A stretch of DNA of 64,000 bases from the NCBI RefSeq assembly GCF_014202695.1, contig NZ_JACHHH010000006.1:1-64000 (forward strand). The letters are read 5' to 3'. A model generated the notes under the pieces. That model was not told the origin of the DNA. It was given only the letters and a program-made list of their open reading frames with translations, and ran no database searches. Source of the DNA: Oribacterium sinus (GTDB lineage Bacteria; Bacillota; Clostridia; Lachnospirales; Lachnospiraceae). A program made the translations under genes and the position numbers. Of this stretch, positions 59,642 through 64,000 are shown piece by piece (within the stretch, counting starts at the first letter, position 1; every line of letters begins with the position of its first letter).

Positions 59642-61063
59642 CTATTCTGCAGTCTCTGTAGCTGTTTCCTCTGAACTTAACTTATCTACAGCAATAAGCT
59701 TCTCGATAAAGGGCATAATCACCAACATAACTACACCACTGATGAGAAGGGCTGCACCTAAGATATTCAGAATCTTTCCATATCCCCAAACCTTAGTTAC
59801 AGCCACCAGATATCCGGAAGCAATACCGGAGAAGGTGTAGGTTAAATACCATACGCTCATAGCTAAGGAGGAGAAACGCTCCGGAGTCAGCTTATTAAAT
59901 AAAGCCATACCTACAGGAGATACCAAAAGCTCTCCCACTGTTAATACGGTATAAGCCACAAGCATATACCAAAGATCCATCTTTACAGTCTTATCCAATA
60001 CACCATGTAAGGTATTGAAACCGATTAAAATAATATAGAAAGCAAGACCTGTAATAATCATTCCCACAGCCATCTTTAAGCTTACAGGAGGATCCAATTT
60101 CTTCTGAGAAAGAGTCATCCAAAGATTTCCAAGAAGCGGAGCAAGAATGATACATAAAATTCCGTTAAAGGAAATCAACCATACTACAGGCACATGGAAG
60201 CCGCCTACATTAAGGTTAACATAATCATTTGCCAGGGTATTAATGGTATAAGAAGTCTGGAAGTACACTGTCCAGTAAACGGTTACCAGGATGAAAATAA
60301 TACCCATTCCTACCAAACGTGTTTTCTCTACCGGACTAAACTTGAACTCTACCTTCTGCTTCTCTTCTTTGTTAGCGCCCTTTGCGTTTGCAGGGTGCTT
60401 TCCTACCTCTCCCAACCACTTTGGAATTAAAACAAGGAAAATCAGGAATACGATAAACATACCGATGGCAACCATCAGGTAAGCATACTTATAACCGTAT
60501 TTAACAATATTCCCCTCTGCATCCTTAACAGCCATCCAGTGGTCTGTAAGAAGTCCTCCGAAAATCGGTCCAAAGAAGCTTCCGATATTTACCGCCATAT
60601 AGAAGATACCGTAAGCTGCATCCTTTCGGGCATGCTCTTTATTAGAGTAGAGCATACCTACAATGGCTGTTAAGTTGTTGTTCATAAAAGCCATGGAGCA
60701 CATGTTAATCACGATACCAACAATAATCATGGGAACATGGGGGGTAAAGAAGAAGAAAATGGCATAGGCAACACTCTGTAAGAAGAATGCCATAATCATC
60801 GCTTTCTGCATACCCAGAAAACGGTCTGTAATAATGGAGCCTAAGAGTGGCAGCACGGAACCGAAAGCTCCGGCGATGGAAATGATTAGTCCTGCTTGTT
60901 TATCGCTTAAACCAAGACCGCCCATTGCTACAGAATAGGTGTAGAAAAAAATAGTAATACCGGATACCGCATACTTCAAATAGCTGGAACCGGCCATACC
61001 AATGCAGGCTAACCAAAGCCCTTTAGGATGATGGAATTTCTCTTTCTTTTGAACTTCCTCCAT
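59642..61063 (-). CDS. POT family proton-dependent di-/tripeptide transporter
   Basis: The 473-residue membrane protein has about 12-14 helices and typical POT segments: GSVLPLLGSIITDRFLG (the loop between helices 2 and 3), YGIFYMAVNIGSFFGPIFGG (PTR2 signature) and LTVGELLVSPVGMALFNKL. It imports small peptides with protons. ATG 61063 is favoured by AAGGAGG five to six bases upstream; a TTG at 61078 overlaps that site. A promoter (TTGCGA, 17 bases, TAGAAT; minus strand, 61131-61103) precedes it. Confidence 0.93.
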   Translation of the reverse strand: MEEVQKKEKFHHPKGLWLACIGMAGSSYLKYAVSGITIFFYTYSVAMGGLGLSDKQAGLIISIAGAFGSVLPLLGSIITDRFLGMQKAMIMAFFLQSVAYAIFFFFTPHVPMIIVGIVINMCSMAFMNNNLTAIVGMLYSNKEHARKDAAYGIFYMAVNIGSFFGPIFGGLLTDHWMAVKDAEGNIVKYGYKYAYLMVAIGMFIVFLIFLVLIPKWLGEVGKHPANAKGANKEEKQKVEFKFSPVEKTRLVGMGIIFILVTVYWTVYFQTSYTINTLANDYVNLNVGGFHVPVVWLISFNGILCIILAPLLGNLWMTLSQKKLDPPVSLKMAVGMIITGLAFYIILIGFNTLHGVLDKTVKMDLWYMLVAYTVLTVGELLVSPVGMALFNKLTPERFSSLAMSVWYLTYTFSGIASGYLVAVTKVWGYGKILNILGAALLISGVVMLVIMPFIEKLIAVDKLSSEETATETAE

Positions 61064-61102
61064 ACTGTCCTCCTTCAAAATAAAAATGTTTGTTACTTGT
61101 CA

Positions 61103-61131
61103 ATTCTATAACAAAATTGGACAAATCGCAA
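61103..61131 (-). promoter_or_regulatory. Promoter of the POT transporter gene
   Basis: On the minus strand TTGCGA (61131-61126), a 17-base spacer, TAGAAT (61108-61103). Confidence 0.55.
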
Positions 61132-61204
61132 GTAGAGCCTTAAATAGAAGCTTATTTATAGGTAATTATTATTGCAAAAATTTCCCACTATACAAAAAAA
61201 GGAG

Positions 61205-61285
61205 AAGAAACTGTAAAAATTAAAATAGTTTTCTAAGCAATATAGGTCTGAAAACTTCTATATTTTAATTTTTTACAGTAACTTC
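61205..61285 (-). terminator. Terminator of the yqeK-rsfS-pepF operon, repeat-related
   Basis: ACTGTAAAAATTAAAATA (61210-61227) pairs with TATTTTAATTTTTTACAGT (ending about 61279). The left arm and adjoining loop, 61210-61234, are 24/25 identical to the hydrogenase terminator at 15324-15348. The loop here carries an extra piece, GCAATATAGGTCTGAAAA (61237-61254), that matches the second arm of the large palindrome at 44904-45272. Confidence 0.8.
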
Positions 61286-61306
61286 CCCTGTAAAGATCGT
61301 GGGAAA

Positions 61307-63103
61307 TTATGCTTTATGATATAAGTCTCTCATTTCCTGAACGATGCTATGGAACATACTGATGGCATCCACCATGGGCTTTTCCGTGGAAAGATCCACT
61401 CCTGCAAGCTGTAATAAGGATACCGGATCATTGGTACAACCGCTGGACAGGAACTTCTTGTATTGCTCCAGTGCCCCCTCTTCCTTGGCTAAAATTCTTT
61501 TGGCAATAGCACAGGATACGGCAAAGCTTGTAGCATACTGGTATACGTAGAAGTTATAGTAAAAATGAGGGATTCTGCTCCACTCTACGGAAATCAGATC
61601 ATCAATCTTCATATCCGGACCAAAGTAATAGCTATTCAAATCATGATAGACCTTCTCCAAGCTATCTGCAGTGATGGCCTCTCCTGCTTCTAACATAGAA
61701 GCGGCTTTGCGCTCAAACTCGGAAAGCATAGTTTGTCTAAAGAAGGTTCCTTTAAAGCTCTCCAGGAAATGGTTGTAAAGATAAAGCTTCTCTTCCTTGT
61801 TTTTTGCCTGTTCCATCAGATAATATAACAGCAGCACTTCATTGGTGGTGGAAGCTACTTCCGCAACAAAAAGCTTGTATTGAGAATTCAGGAATCCCTG
61901 CTTTTGCTCAGAATAATAGGAATGCATAGCATGTCCCAGCTCATGGGCTAAGGTAAAGAGATCATCCATGGTGCCTTGATAGCTCATAAGAATAAAGGGA
62001 TGGACACCGAAAACAGGGTTACAATAAGCTCCCACACGTTTTCCGTCATTTTCCTTGGCATCAATCCAATATTCGGAATAAGCTTTTTTCAAAAGCTCCT
62101 GATAGTCCTCTCCCAAAGGCTTGAGACCCTTTAAAATCACTTCCTTGGCTTCCTCAAAATCAATATGGTATTCGTAATCCTTTACCATGGGAGCGTAGAC
62201 GTCATACATGGAAAGGTCTTCTAAGCCAAGCATTTCCTTTCGAAGAGATACATAATCATGGAAGGCGGAAATCTTCTTGTGAACGGCAGAAATCAAATGC
62301 TCCCAAACCTTTTCCGAAACATCCACTTCTCCTACGGAAGCGGCAAAGGCTGTAGGATAATTTCTGGCTTTGGCAAAGAAATACTGTTGCTTCAGTTGTG
62401 CATCAAACAAAGCGGCAAAGGTGTTTCTATGCTCCTGATAAACCTTGTAAAAAGCTTCATAGACTGCTTTACGTAATGCTCGGTTATTGCCGGTCTGTAA
62501 GGGAACAAAACGGGCATTACTGACGGGAATTTCTTCCCCGTTCATTTCTACGGAAGGAAATTGAAGATCGGCATTTTGCAGCATGGAAAATGCCTGATAA
62601 GGACCACTGGCCATGGACTGAGCCGATGCCAAAAGCTTTTCGGCATTCTTATCCAAAGTATGCTCTTTTAATCTTCTAACGTCCTTAATATAAACGGAAT
62701 ACTTCTCCAGTTCCCTACATTCTGTAAATGCTCTATCTAGATATTCCGAAGACAAGGAAAGAATCTCCGGATCGAAAAATGCCAATTTCTCTCCGTTTCG
62801 AACCTCTACAGCCATTGCTCTTTGATTTAAGCTTAAGGCTTCCTGATCTTTGGTATCCACATCGCTTTTCATCATGCTGTAAGCCAAAAAGTGGCTGGAT
62901 AATAAGGACAATGCCTCTTTCTTCTTCAAAGCCTTCAATAAAACTTCTGGAGAACTGCCGAGACGTCCCTCATAGGAAGCAATTTCTGTTGCTTTCTCTT
63001 CGGATTCCGCCAATGCCTTTAAAAATGTTTCGTCATTGGCATATAAATCATCAAAGTGCCAAACTTCTTCTCTACTTAGCTCCTGTCTTTTTACACTTTT
63101 CAT
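61307..63103 (-). CDS. pepF: Oligoendopeptidase F
   Basis: Intracellular M3 zinc metallopeptidase that cuts short peptides after uptake. The 598-residue protein has HELGHAMHSYYSE with the zinc-binding HExxH, the downstream Glu (VAEVASTTNEVL), and the PepF N-terminal domain. It follows rsfS by 13 bases and fits with the peptide importers at both ends of the window. Confidence 0.96.
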   Translation of the reverse strand: MKSVKRQELSREEVWHFDDLYANDETFLKALAESEEKATEIASYEGRLGSSPEVLLKALKKKEALSLLSSHFLAYSMMKSDVDTKDQEALSLNQRAMAVEVRNGEKLAFFDPEILSLSSEYLDRAFTECRELEKYSVYIKDVRRLKEHTLDKNAEKLLASAQSMASGPYQAFSMLQNADLQFPSVEMNGEEIPVSNARFVPLQTGNNRALRKAVYEAFYKVYQEHRNTFAALFDAQLKQQYFFAKARNYPTAFAASVGEVDVSEKVWEHLISAVHKKISAFHDYVSLRKEMLGLEDLSMYDVYAPMVKDYEYHIDFEEAKEVILKGLKPLGEDYQELLKKAYSEYWIDAKENDGKRVGAYCNPVFGVHPFILMSYQGTMDDLFTLAHELGHAMHSYYSEQKQGFLNSQYKLFVAEVASTTNEVLLLYYLMEQAKNKEEKLYLYNHFLESFKGTFFRQTMLSEFERKAASMLEAGEAITADSLEKVYHDLNSYYFGPDMKIDDLISVEWSRIPHFYYNFYVYQYATSFAVSCAIAKRILAKEEGALEQYKKFLSSGCTNDPVSLLQLAGVDLSTEKPMVDAISMFHSIVQEMRDLYHKA

Positions 63104-63116
63104 GCTATAGCCTTTC

Positions 63117-63446
63117 TTATAATTCTACTCTCTTGGCATCAGACCAGATTTTTTCCAGGTTGTAAAAGGATCTGGTTTCCTTGTCAAAAAGATGCACGAT
63201 AACGTCCTTATAATCTAAAAGAATCCAGCCGGAGCTGCTCTCTCCCTCTGCTTTACGGTTATCCAAATGAACGGTTTCTTCCAAAGCATCCTTCAGGGCG
63301 TCCAGCTGTCTTACATTATCTGCAGAAACTAGCACAAAATAATCCGATAACACGGAAATTTCGGAAATGTCCAGAATAATTATGTCACTTCCTTTTTTCT
63401 CGTCTAAAACAGATACAATTTTTTTACATAAGTCCAAAGATTCCAT
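63117..63446 (-). CDS. rsfS: Ribosomal silencing factor RsfS
   Basis: Binds L14 and blocks subunit joining in starvation. The 109-residue protein shows DIIILDISEISVLSDYFVLVSADNVRQLDAL and SSSGWILLDYKDVIVHLFDKETRSFYNLE, the family core. It directly follows yqeK, its usual neighbour. Confidence 0.96.
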   Translation of the reverse strand: MESLDLCKKIVSVLDEKKGSDIIILDISEISVLSDYFVLVSADNVRQLDALKDALEETVHLDNRKAEGESSSGWILLDYKDVIVHLFDKETRSFYNLEKIWSDAKRVEL

Positions 63447-64000
63447 TTATACCTCCTTTTTCTCTTGATAGTATGCTAACGCATCCAGGGATAAAGAGCA
63501 ACAATGCTGTCCTTTTTCTTTTACATAGGCAATACTTGCTTCCAAACAGAGCATTACCGCCAAATCCAAATCTTTAAAGGCAATTTCCCGAATAGCTGTT
63601 AAGTCCTCCCGATTCCCTCTTCTTACCTCAATATAATCAGCCAAATATACAATCTTTTCCAGAGTGGTCATCGCCGGTTTTCCCAGAGTATGGTAGTAAA
63701 TGGCGGAGAGTATTTCTTCATTATCGATTTGAAAATGTTTTTTGGCATAACAGGCACCGTAAATACCGTGAAGAACCTGTGGCGCCTCCAAATACTCGGG
63801 AAGCAGAGGGATATGATCTCTTTGACAAGCTTCCAATAATTCTTTTTTACCCATGTATTTCGCGCAATCATGGCAAAGCCCTGCAAGCTCCGCCTTTTGG
63901 AGATCCACCCCGTGGGCCATAGCCAGACAAATGCTGGTAAAGGCAACACTTAGAGAATGTTCATATCGCTCCTTCTTTAAATGCTCCTGTAAATGCTTTC
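63447..64000 (-). CDS. yqeK: YqeK, HD-domain Ap4A hydrolase (start lies beyond the window)
   Basis: HD-superfamily enzyme of the YqeK type, known to split Ap4A symmetrically. The frame stays open to the right edge: before the internal Met at 63920 it reads ERYEHSLSVAFTSICLAMAHG, the typical YqeK beginning with the first metal-binding His, so 63920 is not the start. LAGLCHDCAKYM carries the HD pair; YHTLGKPAMTTLEKIVYLADYIE carries further metal ligands. The nadD gene that usually precedes it would lie outside. Confidence 0.9.
   Translation of the reverse strand, partial: KHLQEHLKKERYEHSLSVAFTSICLAMAHGVDLQKAELAGLCHDCAKYMGKKELLEACQRDHIPLLPEYLEAPQVLHGIYGACYAKKHFQIDNEEILSAIYYHTLGKPAMTTLEKIVYLADYIEVRRGNREDLTAIREIAFKDLDLAVMLCLEASIAYVKEKGQHCCSLSLDALAYYQEKKEV

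Noticed and set aside
63447-63920. YqeK gene starting at the Met at 63920
   Set aside because: The frame remains open upstream and encodes the conserved N-terminal HD-domain sequence with its first His, so the true start lies beyond the window.

Overview
The window is a chromosomal segment of a low-to-mid GC, Gram-positive anaerobe of the Bacillota, most likely class Clostridia and probably family Lachnospiraceae. The evidence is the PolC-type DNA polymerase III, RecU, the plsX-acpP-rnc-smc-ftsY and ylxM-ffh-rpsP-khpA-rimM-trmD-rplS-lepB-rbgA-rnhB-yraN blocks, a [FeFe]-hydrogenase, and the protein types (NusG-II protein, UPF0371, Cthe_2159-like lipoprotein). The genus assignment is not secure from sequence alone.

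Layout. 1-74 is the first part of an IS30-type transposase gene running off the left edge. 272-344 is a tRNA-Thr(CGT) with its own promoter and terminator. 488-5582 encodes cell-envelope proteins: a NusG-II anchored protein, a secreted NlpC/P60 endopeptidase, a repeat-rich lipoprotein and an L,D-transpeptidase-like protein. 5723-11390 carries a YitT protein, an unassigned multi-pass membrane protein, a tRNA-dihydrouridine synthase, a FliB-like Cys-cluster protein and a UPF0371 protein. 11529-15370 is a two-gene hydrogenase operon with a palindrome-rich leader and a strong terminator. 15618-23302 is an oligopeptide ABC transporter with two neighbouring binding-lipoprotein genes. 23408-34835 is the pyrH-frr-uppS-cdsA-dxr-rseP-ispG-polC series (nucleotide, translation, lipid/isoprenoid and replication functions), followed by an EF-G paralogue. 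37044-38754 is an AT-rich islet of small membrane-protein genes. 38755-52231 is the fatty-acid/ribosome-maturation/SRP housekeeping block, interrupted at 44904-45272 by a large nested palindrome. 52338-56911 holds trpS, recU and the Trk K+ uptake pair. 57122-59385 has a tyrosine recombinase converging on a lexA operon with an SOS-box-like site. The right end, on the minus strand, has a POT peptide transporter and yqeK-rsfS-pepF; yqeK runs off the edge.

How it works together. Peptide use is a recurring theme: Opp system with two binding proteins, POT transporter and oligoendopeptidase F. The hydrogenase operon fits redox disposal in a fermentative, peptide-using anaerobe. Most of the rest is core growth machinery in the order usual for Clostridia.

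The most unusual content is non-coding: a roughly 365-bp four-level nested inverted repeat between ftsY and ylxM; a family of about 36-bp palindromic repeats scattered in intergenic gaps; a terminator-like repeat shared between distant genes; and the inverted repeats in front of the hydrogenase operon. The islet of small membrane proteins and the HTH gene behind lexA are the least explained coding content. No CRISPR array, prophage or complete insertion sequence was seen.
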